This document shows positions 17,117 through 25,183 of a stretch of 41,754 nucleotides of DNA, one piece after another. The notes under the pieces are model-generated. The model searched no databases. It was not told where the DNA came from and saw only the letters and a list, made by a program, of their open reading frames with translations. Both the position numbers and the translations under genes were made by a program. This DNA comes from a virus, in IMG/VR virus record IMGVR_UViG_3300009068_000071, positions 1 through 41,754 of that record; one strand, given 5' to 3'. The stretch's first letter is position 1, and each line of letters begins with the position of its first letter.

Positions 17117-19333
17117 TCAGGCCCCCAATTCCAGATTTTTAAAGAGGTACTGATCCACTGAAGCTGCATTGTTTCGCATGATCCCAAGGGATCCACCAGC
17201 ATTATACCCCGCACCAAAGAGCATGCCTCGGCTATTAGTTAATAGCGCATTGGAATAATCAGTACTTGCGGCTTGGGCGTAACAATTAGTAATACGACAA
17301 TCCGTAATACCGGGGATTCCATATGTTGAATTGCCGATACGGGCATGAGCAAAGTTTAGCCTTCCTTGCGAGTTGTCCCCAACCCCCATTACCCCGGACC
17401 AGTTTCCTGCGATACTGTAGTATTTACCAGTTGAGGTGATAATGCCCGTAGTAGAAGTAAATAGGCCTTGGTTAGTAGCTCCAAAGAAGTGAGCCGAACA
17501 TGTTCTTACCTTAGAGATTGCGAAGGGAGCAGTTCCTGCCGCCACGTTTGCTGGGGTCAAAGTATTTGAGCTATACTGAATGCTTGTATCGGCAAAATAA
17601 ACACCAGCCGTGTCGTGATCCCTTAAATTAAAGGCGGTTGGAGCGTTAATAGCCGTAGTAGTATTACCAATCCCAAGAAGCCCAAAATTAGTAAGTTGCC
17701 TACCCCAAGCATACCAAGCTCCATCGTTTCGCTGTGCAAAACGTTGGTCGTTGTTACCAACCAACACTTCGTCCAAATTGTCTAGATTATCGCAGAATGT
17801 CGCTGGTGTGTAGGATCCAACATATGCAGTACTTGTGTAGTTTGTTGGGTTTACCCAGGTAACTGGCAAGGCCCAAGTTGCGGCACTGCCTGATGGTAAG
17901 GTCGGAGCTGAGACAACAGTAAAGACTCCGATGTTCGCCGAATTACTTCCGATACCCAGTTCTCCGTTAATATTTTTGCCAGAAGCGAGGAGACGCCCAG
18001 TCGAGGTAAGTACATGAATAAAAGCTTTGTTCCAATTCGCTCCAACAGTATCGCCGTTTTCGGGGGATACTGTTACGCAGAAATCCACAACTGTCTCTGT
18101 CATCAAATTCGAAGCGTTAACAGCAAGATTTGCTAGAACTGTCGTGCTAATATTGATGGGCACGTTTGAAGTTGCGGTCATAGCCCCACCAGTGACATTG
18201 AGCGGTGAGCTGGCTCCAGAAATACCCCAAACGAATAAGTTAGATTGGCTGGGACCTACGTCAGCCGGGTCAACCATAGCAAATATTTCGGATGAGGAAG
18301 TTCCATACATGATTTTACGTACGCGGATCCGTTTTCCAACAAGTGTACCAGCTGGCTGCAAAATAGCTGTGTTTTGCGGCACTGTGGTTGGGAGGAAAGC
18401 AGGCACGCGAACGGGTGAAGTAGGGTTAGTCCCCGCAACAGAAATTCCACCCAGGCCAAGTTGCCCAGAGTTATTATTGCCCCAGGCCCAAAGGAAACCA
18501 AACGAATCGATCGCAAATACGCAATCGTTGAGAGCCGCGATAGCGGCGCCGTGCCCGTTGCCTGCCCACACGTCAACAATAATAGGCCTGAGCGATTGGC
18601 CGACGTCAGGATAATTTAGAGTTGGGAACACAACTTCGCTGTAGGACAGAAGAGCTGTTGTATTAGCCTGCGATGACGTAAGTGAGTTTGCCGAGATCCC
18701 TTGGCCTAGAACACCAGAAGTATTAAGCCCGGTGGCAAAGAGACGACCGTCTGTCGAAATAACATAATTGGAGGAGACGCCACGAATAGTTCGGTAGGCT
18801 GTTGCAGATCTCGGTAGTTGAACATTCTCCCACCTATGAGTAGCAACCGAAGCGGTAGCTATACCTAATCCGTGATAAGGTGCAGAGGCATTTGCTGTAA
18901 CCTTTAAAGAACCATCTGCCGTTACGCAAGTATTGGAAACAACCTGATCTTGGTTGGAGTTTTGTTTCGGGTAACTAAGCTTAGACACACTCATTGTTGG
19001 ATTTACGAGGGCCAACGCCGAAGAGTAAGAAGGGACAGTTCCTGTACCGTTGGAACTTAAGATAGTGCCAGCTGCGCCAGCTGCAACCCTGCTGAGGCCG
19101 CTACCGCTTCGAACAACGATATCACCAGTTGTGGTGGTCGTGTTGATAACGTCCCCACCTTGAGCGAGAAGATCCCACTTAGTTGTGTCGGTAGGCGCGT
19201 TACCAGTGGTGGCAACTTTGGAAACATAAGAGCTCCCTTCGAAAGATACAAAGTCGTCGACTTCATAGGCCGTAGCCGGGTTATAAGCTCCGCGCCAAAC
19301 AAATTTAATTTTTCCAAGGTCTAGTGTTGCCAT
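17117..19333 (-). CDS. RCC1-repeat beta-propeller tail protein
   Basis: A 738-residue protein. Residues 1-60 (FVWRGAYNPATAYEVDDFVS ... SSYVSK) resemble the small carbohydrate-binding (chitinase-type, CBM5/12-like) module often used at the N-terminus of phage fibres. From about residue 200 there are repeated RCC1-type blades, each with a strand then a W/AxGxNxxGxLGxG loop: LFATGLNTSGVLGQG, LWAWGNNNSGQLGLG, LLASGKNINGELGIG, AWYAWGRQLTNFGLLGIG, YYSIAGNWSGVMGVG, LFGAGYNAGGSLG. Six or seven such blades would make one propeller. RCC1 repeats usually mediate protein or ligand binding, so an adsorption or host-surface role is likely. The start ATG 19333 has an SD GGAG. Upstream is a repeat fibre, downstream small tail genes. 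Confidence 0.85.
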   Translation of the reverse strand: MATLDLGKIKFVWRGAYNPATAYEVDDFVSFEGSSYVSKVATTGNAPTDTTKWDLLAQGGDVINTTTTTGDIVVRSGSGLSRVAAGAAGTILSSNGTGTVPSYSSALALVNPTMSVSKLSYPKQNSNQDQVVSNTCVTADGSLKVTANASAPYHGLGIATASVATHRWENVQLPRSATAYRTIRGVSSNYVISTDGRLFATGLNTSGVLGQGISANSLTSSQANTTALLSYSEVVFPTLNYPDVGQSLRPIIVDVWAGNGHGAAIAALNDCVFAIDSFGFLWAWGNNNSGQLGLGGISVAGTNPTSPVRVPAFLPTTVPQNTAILQPAGTLVGKRIRVRKIMYGTSSSEIFAMVDPADVGPSQSNLFVWGISGASSPLNVTGGAMTATSNVPINISTTVLANLAVNASNLMTETVVDFCVTVSPENGDTVGANWNKAFIHVLTSTGRLLASGKNINGELGIGSNSANIGVFTVVSAPTLPSGSAATWALPVTWVNPTNYTSTAYVGSYTPATFCDNLDNLDEVLVGNNDQRFAQRNDGAWYAWGRQLTNFGLLGIGNTTTAINAPTAFNLRDHDTAGVYFADTSIQYSSNTLTPANVAAGTAPFAISKVRTCSAHFFGATNQGLFTSTTGIITSTGKYYSIAGNWSGVMGVGDNSQGRLNFAHARIGNSTYGIPGITDCRITNCYAQAASTDYSNALLTNSRGMLFGAGYNAGGSLGIMRNNAASVDQYLFKNLELGA

Positions 19334-19368
19334 TTGATATTCTCCGAGGTTAGTGTTTTACTTTTTTT

Positions 19369-19374
19369 TGTCAA
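19369..19374 (-). promoter_or_regulatory. Post-stop TTGACA element before the RCC1-repeat gene
   Basis: Read on the minus strand, the stop codon TAA (19386-19384) of the fibre gene is followed after 9 nt by TTGACA and an A-run. It matches a consensus -35 box, but no good -10 box is found 15-18 nt downstream. It belongs to the recurrent set described in the findings. Confidence 0.35.
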
Positions 19375-19383
19375 GACGTTGTT

Positions 19384-20823
19384 TTAGAATGTTGCGATGA
19401 GGCGCCCCGAGGCGTTCACCGTGAAGCCACTTATTGCGGCAATGATGCTATCGATGTAGTTGGCTTTCACAAAAGAGTCAGTGTTCAAGTTTCCGTAGTC
19501 CAATCTCAGATTTGTTTGCTGTCCGGTTATGGAATTGGTGGATCTCCTAAAGCCAAAGAACTGTGTCGCAATACCGCCAGGCGCAGCAAGCGGGAGATAG
19601 GAATTTGTCGAAGCACTGTAGGTCAGAACTTGGCCTTCTGTAGGAGAAGTAGTGGCAACAGTTGTGCCCTGAATTTTTGAGGCGTTCCATTGAGCTGTGT
19701 CTTTCCCAACCGAGGTGGCCGTAATCGCACCAGTGGCCGTGTCGACGTAGCTTTTATTCGCTGCATCAGTTGCTGCTGACGGTGCTTTGACTTTCGTGAT
19801 AACGGCTTCGCCGGTACCGCCTGGGGTAATCAAAATATTTCTGTCCGAAGAGGATAAAATTGAAAATGCCCCTACGTTCAGATTGCCACCAAGTGTTGGC
19901 GCCGTATCACCAGAAACGCTAGACAGACCCCCTGCCCCACCACCGCCAGTACCCCCGGAAATAAAGGAAAGATTTCCCTGCCCGTCTGTTGCGATAATCT
20001 GACCAGAGTTACCGTCAGCCAACGGGAAAACTAAGGTTTTGTTTCCAGAAACTGAAACTCGTAAGCCGGTAAACGAAGCCGCACCACCAGTAATATTTCC
20101 GGTCGTGTTTAAGATTGTCGACCCACCAATCGTTCCAGAGATTGTGCTCCCCGCAACGCTTCCGCCAGTAATCGATACTGCGTTAGCGTTTTGGGTGCTG
20201 AGGGTGCCAAGCCCCGTGATCGACGTATTCGGGATTGCTGAGAAAGTATTAGAAGCACCGCTAAGGGTTTTGTTGGTGAGCGTCTGCGTGTCGGTTGTAC
20301 CAACCACTGCGCCAGTGGGCATTCCAGTAATTGAACTTAGCTGAATATTTGAAAGAGTGTTGGTTGACCCACTAATTATTTTATTGGTGAGGGTCTGTGA
20401 ATCGGTTGTTCCGACAATGCTCCCGGTCGGAGCAGCCTTCCCACTTAACAATTCGGAGTTTAGATTTGCAACCAGCGTTCGAGAAGTGATAACCATTGGG
20501 GATGTCCCCTCGGCAATCGTCAAAGTCAACCGGGGGAAACTCGGAGTAACCGTAAGGTTCAAATCACCGGTTACAGTTAAACCTTGGTTGCAAACGAGAG
20601 GAGCATTGACGGTAACTGGGGCAGCAAACGTTGAGTAAGATCCAACGTAGAAACCGTTGGTTGCCGTGTTAAGGATACTGATTGCGTTGGTGCTGATCGA
20701 GAGAGGGGATAATACGCCGTTGCCGTCCTCCACAAAGCTAAGGGTCCCAGAAAGCCCAGTCCCGTTGAGTTTAAGGAGCTCTGCGTAAGACGAGGCAATT
20801 GTACGGGCTTTAAGTGAAGACAT
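19384..20823 (-). CDS. Tail-fibre protein with TLTNK repeats
   Basis: The protein is 479 residues from ATG 20823. It has the repeat pattern of phage fibres: GTTDSQTLTNKIISGSTNT and GTTDTQTLTNKTLSGASNT in tandem, followed by Gly/Ser/Thr-rich SITGGSVAGSTISGTIGGS and later VITKVKAPSAATDAANKSYVD and GAGGLSSVSGDTAPTLGGNL, a segment very common in tail fibres. Such repeats form trimeric beta-helical shafts. A TTG start farther upstream would be in frame, but ATG 20823 has a strong SD (GGGAGGAG, 8 nt) and overlaps the 34-residue gene by one base (TAATG), so I prefer it. It is the shaft fibre next to the RCC1 protein. Confidence 0.85.
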   Translation of the reverse strand: MSSLKARTIASSYAELLKLNGTGLSGTLSFVEDGNGVLSPLSISTNAISILNTATNGFYVGSYSTFAAPVTVNAPLVCNQGLTVTGDLNLTVTPSFPRLTLTIAEGTSPMVITSRTLVANLNSELLSGKAAPTGSIVGTTDSQTLTNKIISGSTNTLSNIQLSSITGMPTGAVVGTTDTQTLTNKTLSGASNTFSAIPNTSITGLGTLSTQNANAVSITGGSVAGSTISGTIGGSTILNTTGNITGGAASFTGLRVSVSGNKTLVFPLADGNSGQIIATDGQGNLSFISGGTGGGGAGGLSSVSGDTAPTLGGNLNVGAFSILSSSDRNILITPGGTGEAVITKVKAPSAATDAANKSYVDTATGAITATSVGKDTAQWNASKIQGTTVATTSPTEGQVLTYSASTNSYLPLAAPGGIATQFFGFRRSTNSITGQQTNLRLDYGNLNTDSFVKANYIDSIIAAISGFTVNASGRLIATF

Positions 20824-20927
20824 TAGATCAGCTCCTCCCAAGCGAAGTAGTTATAATCCCAAGTTTCGGCTGGGTCCAAAACCAGGGTGTCCCAGGTCTC
20901 TTCGGAGCAGGTTGAGACAATTTGCAT
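20823..20927 (-). CDS. 34-residue protein coupled to the fibre gene
   Basis: A short frame from ATG 20927 to TAA 20823, preceded by an SD-like GAGGTGG and overlapping the ATG of the fibre gene as TAATG. The product is acidic and Trp/Tyr-rich, ending in ETWDYNYFAWEELI. The SD, the frame and the stop-start overlap together support translation. Function unknown; it may serve a coupling role or be a tiny tail-associated protein. Confidence 0.6.
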   Translation of the reverse strand: MQIVSTCSEETWDTLVLDPAETWDYNYFAWEELI

Positions 20928-20960
20928 ACCACCTCATTTCTACACGGTTTCATATTTTGT

Positions 20961-22250
20961 CTAGATCAGTGCAAGAATTTCCCCGGCGGCAAAAGCTGGG
21001 GCTTGGACTTGAATGGTTGACTTAGCAGAACCACGCATTTCCTTTAGTTCTTTTTGAAGAAGATAAACGGCTTTGTTCTCGTGAGCTTGTGAAAGTTCCA
21101 CGTTCTCAGCCGAACGTAAAGAAACAACCATTTCTCGGATAGCCGGGTAGTTTCGGATATCCATCTTGTCTGAATTCTTCCGTTTCCTCCGCCACCTTTT
21201 TTTCGCAAGGATCTCAACGCAAGTACCCGTCTCCACATTCGATCGGACAAAATAGCAACGCATCCAGGAGTTACCAAGAAGTCGTTCCCCTCGGTCAATC
21301 AGCATTGCGTAACCCGTCGAGCCTTTGTCCTGATACCCCGGTCCGTTTTCATGGTAATCAAACATTTGGTCTTGGACCCTTAGCGGCCGACCGTTTGCAG
21401 CTACCCCAAGTAGTGCGCCTACTGTGTTTGGAAGATAAATCTCACCGGCATTGTCGATTGAAACCTTAAGGTGTTGGGTTGTCCCATACCAAGTGCCTAG
21501 TGTAAAGAGAGTCTCTTCAGCCTGGTTAATTAAATCTGCCAACTCCCCATCAAACATCCTGCGCCCGCCCTCAATATCCAAAGCAATTCTGCTCAGAAAT
21601 TGGCCGAAAGAGTTCTCTGTTTCGGAATTTAACTTTGTTTGGTAGTTCAATCTCCTGGCGGCTTCGATGGCCATATCGGTTTTTAAGGTTAACCGCTCAA
21701 TAGCTTTGTTTTCCAAAGCTTGAGCTGACTCCAACTGATCGTTCTCTTCTCTGAATATAGCGAGAAGAACAAGCTTCATGGCTTCTAAATCGTCGATTAA
21801 TAAAAGGTCAGTATCGTTTTTAGCGTCTATTAGGTTGAGTTTCCCAGTTACTTCTATTGCAACAACTGGTTCACCTTGGATTTTAAATGATCTTATGTTC
21901 CCATCTGTGTTCGAGGGGGTGATATCGAGTAGTTCGGAGTTAGGCGTAACGAATGCCCTAACATCGTTTACAATAGTCCCCGAGGTTAGGTCTGACTTGT
22001 GGACGAAAGAGGCGCTCTGAAGACCAAAACCAGAAACGGTTGCGATATCGCCAGTATAACTGGGGAGGGTAAAGGTGTTGTTTGAGACAGGGACATAGAA
22101 CCTTGCAAATACCCCAATCCAAGAGCGTCGCTCGTAAAGTCTCCGCTGAGCTTCGTTAATTTTTAGAACAACTCGTGAATCGGAGGAGCAGACTCCGTTG
22201 TCCACATAAGCACTAAGTTGAATCTTTGCTTCAGCTAGGGTCAGAGGCAT
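20961..22250 (-). CDS. Tail tubular A-like (adaptor/gatekeeper) candidate
   Basis: A 429-residue protein. The N-terminus (TLAEAKIQLSAYVDNG ... VVLKINEAQRRLYERRSWIG) resembles the opening of podovirus head-tail adaptor proteins, where a helix that lists residues of a sample or element is followed by a Trp-rich strand. A middle helical segment (IDDLEAMKLVLLAIFREEND ... IERLTLKTD) and a beta-rich second half (LPNTVGALLGVAANG; LINQAEETLFTLGTWYG) follow. It lies among tail genes between a small structural gene and the fibre block. In T7 the adaptor gp11 precedes the nozzle gp12, whereas here the nozzle-like gene is upstream, so the assignment is tentative. The start is ATG 22250 after an AT-rich leader without SD. 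Confidence 0.6.
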   Translation of the reverse strand: MPLTLAEAKIQLSAYVDNGVCSSDSRVVLKINEAQRRLYERRSWIGVFARFYVPVSNNTFTLPSYTGDIATVSGFGLQSASFVHKSDLTSGTIVNDVRAFVTPNSELLDITPSNTDGNIRSFKIQGEPVVAIEVTGKLNLIDAKNDTDLLLIDDLEAMKLVLLAIFREENDQLESAQALENKAIERLTLKTDMAIEAARRLNYQTKLNSETENSFGQFLSRIALDIEGGRRMFDGELADLINQAEETLFTLGTWYGTTQHLKVSIDNAGEIYLPNTVGALLGVAANGRPLRVQDQMFDYHENGPGYQDKGSTGYAMLIDRGERLLGNSWMRCYFVRSNVETGTCVEILAKKRWRRKRKNSDKMDIRNYPAIREMVVSLRSAENVELSQAHENKAVYLLQKELKEMRGSAKSTIQVQAPAFAAGEILALI

Positions 22251-22261
22251 TTAAGTTAAAC

Positions 22262-22642
22262 TCAGGAAATGCTATACTTTAGAACTTTAATAAAATAGTT
22301 TCGGGCTGGGATCGATACGACCTGAGCCTTAACCGGCATCACTCGAACTGTAACAACGTTCGAACCAGAAACGTAGCCGTCTACAACGCACTCTGGAATT
22401 GGTTGTGACGGGTTCACCACAACAACATCGTTTACGGAAGCCCCAGCCACATTAACTGCAAACTGGCAAGCTACGCCGAGAGCTGGAGCAGTTGCGTTAT
22501 TGCTTAACGTCGGGTTTGAAACAGATTCTTCTAAAATAAGATTTTGCCCAGGGAGAGAAAGATACTGAGCAAAAAGGTCAATGAGCTGTTGCGGAGTTCC
22601 GTAACAAGTATTGGGGGGTAGAGCTCCAGAGATTAAAGCCAT
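22262..22642 (-). CDS. Small structural protein, 126 residues
   Basis: Not assigned to a family. It begins MALISGALPPNTCYGTPQQL, then shows alternating short hydrophobic strands (VACQFAVNVAGASVNDVVVV, GSNVVTVRVMPVKAQVVSIP) and ends ARNYFIKVLKYSIS, so a small beta-rich virion protein is likely. It follows the third collar gene with its ATG at 22642 one base after that gene's stop codon and precedes the adaptor-like gene, which places it in the tail series. Confidence 0.7.
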   Translation of the reverse strand: MALISGALPPNTCYGTPQQLIDLFAQYLSLPGQNLILEESVSNPTLSNNATAPALGVACQFAVNVAGASVNDVVVVNPSQPIPECVVDGYVSGSNVVTVRVMPVKAQVVSIPARNYFIKVLKYSIS

Positions 22643-22643
22643 G

Positions 22644-23432
22644 TCAATATCTTATGATATAATTTAAAAAGGCAAGGGGTGGTAAGTTATTGTGGGCCGA
22701 CGCTGTACTGTCTGACGTGGCTTGGCTTGTGCTAACTCGCATTGCTCGATTTACCCTTCCTCGGTTTCCGTCGAGAGCGCTCGGGTTTGGACCATTAGAT
22801 CTACTGTCAACATATTGCGGGCCACACGCTATGGTTGTTGTTGCGGTAAACGGATGAGTGTGTGCTGGCAAAGGGGCCTCGGGTTGCGTAAGAGTGTGTG
22901 TCTGGAACCCACCAGTCGCGCCGAGCAAAGATCCATTAATGTTTCCAAAGTTAGCGTTGAGTAACCTACCTGATGGGGCAACATCACCCATTGTTTCTAA
23001 ACCTACCGGGGTTCTTCCGCGAAGGTCTGGAAGATTAAAAGTGCTAACGGCGTCCCCAACTCCATAGGTTGTGCCGATAGCGATCCATAGCGAAGAATAA
23101 GTTGCGCGAGATACTGCTGAGCCGTCACATAAAAACCAACCATCTGGAGGGGTTTGGCCGACATAGGCAAAGATCGCTCCTGGCAAAACGAAAGCCGCAA
23201 AACTAATTCCGGACGAAACATTAGTTGTTACCTCCAGTGAAGAACCTGAATATATTTCTTTCACGGTGCCCGCGGTTCGGTAAGCCGCAAGATCGCTTAA
23301 CCGTATTTTTTGGGTAACCCCCTCAAGAACGCACGGCATAAAAGCAGTTTGAGCTTGGGCGTTCCCTTGTGTGTTGTTCTGAAGCTGAGAAGAATCAACT
23401 TCAGGAAGGTCGTCAAGACGGACTGTGCTCAT
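22644..23432 (-). CDS. Tail collar domain protein (third paralogue)
   Basis: A 262-residue protein carrying a phage tail collar domain (the Pfam Collar type, PF07484): PGAIFAYVGQTPPDGWFLCD near residues 85-105, STFNLPDLRGRTPVGLE near 140, and the later LTQPEAPLPAHTHPF. The C-terminus HNNLPPLAFLNYIIRY is the standard end of this family. The N-terminus shares a DDLPEVDSSQLQNN-type short leader with no clear domain. Start ATG 23432, overlapping the stop of the upstream paralogue by 4 nt. It is one of three tandem copies, each probably part of the tail tip or a short appendage. Confidence 0.85.
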   Translation of the reverse strand: MSTVRLDDLPEVDSSQLQNNTQGNAQAQTAFMPCVLEGVTQKIRLSDLAAYRTAGTVKEIYSGSSLEVTTNVSSGISFAAFVLPGAIFAYVGQTPPDGWFLCDGSAVSRATYSSLWIAIGTTYGVGDAVSTFNLPDLRGRTPVGLETMGDVAPSGRLLNANFGNINGSLLGATGGFQTHTLTQPEAPLPAHTHPFTATTTIACGPQYVDSRSNGPNPSALDGNRGRVNRAMRVSTSQATSDSTASAHNNLPPLAFLNYIIRY

Positions 23433-24190
23433 ATTTTAATTATCCAAGTTAGGTTTAAGTAAGGCGGTATATTATTGTGAGCGGCGGCAGTTGCCACTTC
23501 TGTCTGCCCAATAGTTACTTCCTGCCCAAAGCAAAGGTTGCCGTCTGGCGAACCAAGAACATTCTCCGGATCGCTAGTACTGTGGTCACCTTGGTGGGAT
23601 ACCCCGTAGATCTGTGAGTAATTTCCATTATAAGTTGGGTGGTTATGGCCGACAAAAGGAGATTGCTCTTTTGTGAGCGCTACAGTTTCAACTCCTGCTG
23701 TTCCGTACAACACAGAATCGGCTATCCTATTAGCTGCCGTCCCACCCATAGAATCTACGCCAAAAACAGCTTTTCCAGAAAGATTTGGGACCTGAAATGT
23801 GCTTCCGGAGCTACCCAAGACACCAGCCAAAAAAGGATACTGTGTGGTTGGATGTGTAGCCCCATCACAAAGAAGCCAGCCAGTTGGGGCTGTCACCCCG
23901 CCGTAAAGAGCAACAAGACCTGGCTGATGGAAGTTAATTGTTCCAGTTGAAGTAAAATTCTCGGGGGAGACCAAGGTGGATGGCCCGCTTCTAATTTGCT
24001 TGTAAATACCAGAGTCAAACCAAGACCGCAGGTTTGAAACCGACATCTTACGAGTCACGGTGGTCGCTTGGTCAAAAGCTGCTCCAGTAGAATCGTAAAA
24101 AGACTGATTCTGCGTTATTGTCGTGGGTATGAAAGAAGCGGAGTCTAAGACTTCTGTTGTCTTTAAAGCTTGGATTTGAAAAGAGGCCAT
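23429..24190 (-). CDS. Tail collar domain protein (second paralogue)
   Basis: A 253-residue protein with the same plan as its neighbours: an N-terminal segment without a known domain (residues 1-75, FQIQALKTTEVLDSASF), then the collar domain PGLVALYGGVTAPTGWLLCD, FQVPNLSGKAVFGVD, LTKEQSPFVGHNHP, and the terminal HNNIPPYLNLTWIIKI. It begins at ATG 24190, with no visible SD, four nucleotides after the upstream stop. The collar copies differ strongly outside the conserved strands, so they are old duplicates rather than a recent tandem. Confidence 0.85.
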   Translation of the reverse strand: MASFQIQALKTTEVLDSASFIPTTITQNQSFYDSTGAAFDQATTVTRKMSVSNLRSWFDSGIYKQIRSGPSTLVSPENFTSTGTINFHQPGLVALYGGVTAPTGWLLCDGATHPTTQYPFLAGVLGSSGSTFQVPNLSGKAVFGVDSMGGTAANRIADSVLYGTAGVETVALTKEQSPFVGHNHPTYNGNYSQIYGVSHQGDHSTSDPENVLGSPDGNLCFGQEVTIGQTEVATAAAHNNIPPYLNLTWIIKI

Positions 24191-24194
24191 AGGT

Positions 24195-24929
24195 TTATAA
24201 TTTAATAATATAGTTTAAGACTAGGCCAGGTGGCATGTTGTTATGGCTAGAAGAAGCAGATTCTGCGGGATTCAGCGGAAGAGAATCCGTCACAGTCATT
24301 GTTTGTTGAGTGCGTCGATCGCCTGGCCAACGTTTTGCTCCTATGACCTTTACTGTCCAATCTCCCCCATCGCAACATTCGCCATAAGCCGCAATATTAT
24401 AACAGAAATCGGTTGACCCAACGTGAGTATGCGGCCTCATGCCAATCTGAGTTGACGCAAGAAACACATTTTCTTCGCCGCCAGAAGTTCCAGCTGCTCC
24501 ACCAGCATATCCGTTGACTCCAATTCGCCCGCGAAGATCAGGTAAGTTAAAACTTCCGCCACCACCTCCGTACCTATAACCAATGACATTCCACAAGTCA
24601 GCGTAAACCCCTGTGATGGGTTTTGAGGCACCGTTACAAAAAACCCAACCTACTGGCGCTGAAGACCCGGCGTAAGGAACGATAAGACCGGGGAGGTAAA
24701 ACGAGGCTGTCCCGAAAGAAGTAATTGGGTTTGGGGTGAGTTTTATGTTCACCCCCGCCGAAATAGAAGTAACGGTTCCACCAGTTACGGAGTTAAGCAA
24801 GGAGCCTAATGAGGTTTGCCGTACAGCGCCACCTACACTAACTGGAACCCTGCAAACCGTAGGAACTGGCGCTGGGACAGTGGCTAGCTGGCTAATCCTT
24901 AGATAATTGGCTGGTTCTACGCCTGGCAT
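24195..24929 (-). CDS. Tail collar domain protein (first paralogue)
   Basis: A 244-residue protein. Collar-domain hallmarks are PGLIVPYAGSSAPVGWVFCN, GGGGSFNLPDLRGRIGVNG, IGMRPHTHVG and the end HNNMPPGLVLNYIIKL. Unlike its paralogues, the His-rich part is followed by a Cys-containing insert (CYNIAAYGECCDGGDWTV). The start is ATG 24929, which overlaps the stop of the preceding small gene (TAATG). The family is found in tail fibres and short tail appendages. Confidence 0.85.
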   Translation of the reverse strand: MPGVEPANYLRISQLATVPAPVPTVCRVPVSVGGAVRQTSLGSLLNSVTGGTVTSISAGVNIKLTPNPITSFGTASFYLPGLIVPYAGSSAPVGWVFCNGASKPITGVYADLWNVIGYRYGGGGGSFNLPDLRGRIGVNGYAGGAAGTSGGEENVFLASTQIGMRPHTHVGSTDFCYNIAAYGECCDGGDWTVKVIGAKRWPGDRRTQQTMTVTDSLPLNPAESASSSHNNMPPGLVLNYIIKL

Positions 24930-25183
24930 TAGTTAACCCTCAAGATTGCGTTGTTCGGAAACACAATCAGCTTTGCCGTTGTGGTAGGCAAGCCGTCTTC
25001 ATCAATTTCGTACGGGCCGTCAACGGCTAGTCCGTCATCTGCTAAAGCCCCACCCGGGAGGTTTGCTAACGCACTTTTATCCGTAAGCCCAAGATAGTCG
25101 ATGGTCTCAGTAGCTTGCGCGACAATGTTGTCATACATCCCCTGCCCGCACCCACAAGCCTCAGTAGTACATTCAACGCTCAT
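24929..25183 (-). CDS. Small tail-region protein, 84 residues, Cys-rich N-terminus
   Basis: From ATG 25183 the product begins MSVECTTEACGCGQGMYDNI, with four Cys in its first 12 residues, then a helical stretch (IVAQATETIDYLGLTDKSAL) and a C-terminal acidic part ending LIVFPNNAILRVN. I do not recognise a family. The start is set by an excellent SD (AGGAGG, 9 nt upstream) and an ATGA overlap with the nozzle-like gene; a longer frame starting at 25267 would have no such signal. It is followed at once by the first collar gene. Confidence 0.75.
   Translation of the reverse strand: MSVECTTEACGCGQGMYDNIVAQATETIDYLGLTDKSALANLPGGALADDGLAVDGPYEIDEDGLPTTTAKLIVFPNNAILRVN

Noticed and set aside
18027-18614. 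195-codon plus-strand frame opposite the RCC1-repeat gene
   Set aside because: It lies wholly opposite a well supported repeat gene and reflects its composition.
19362-19369. T-run at 19362-19369 read as a plus-strand terminator
   Set aside because: There is no stem before the T-run and no plus-strand gene ends there; on the minus strand it is an A-run in a leader.
22642-22647. TTGACA at 22642-22647 as a promoter
   Set aside because: It overlaps the collar gene stop and the next start codon; there is no room for a promoter, so it is listed only as part of the motif series.
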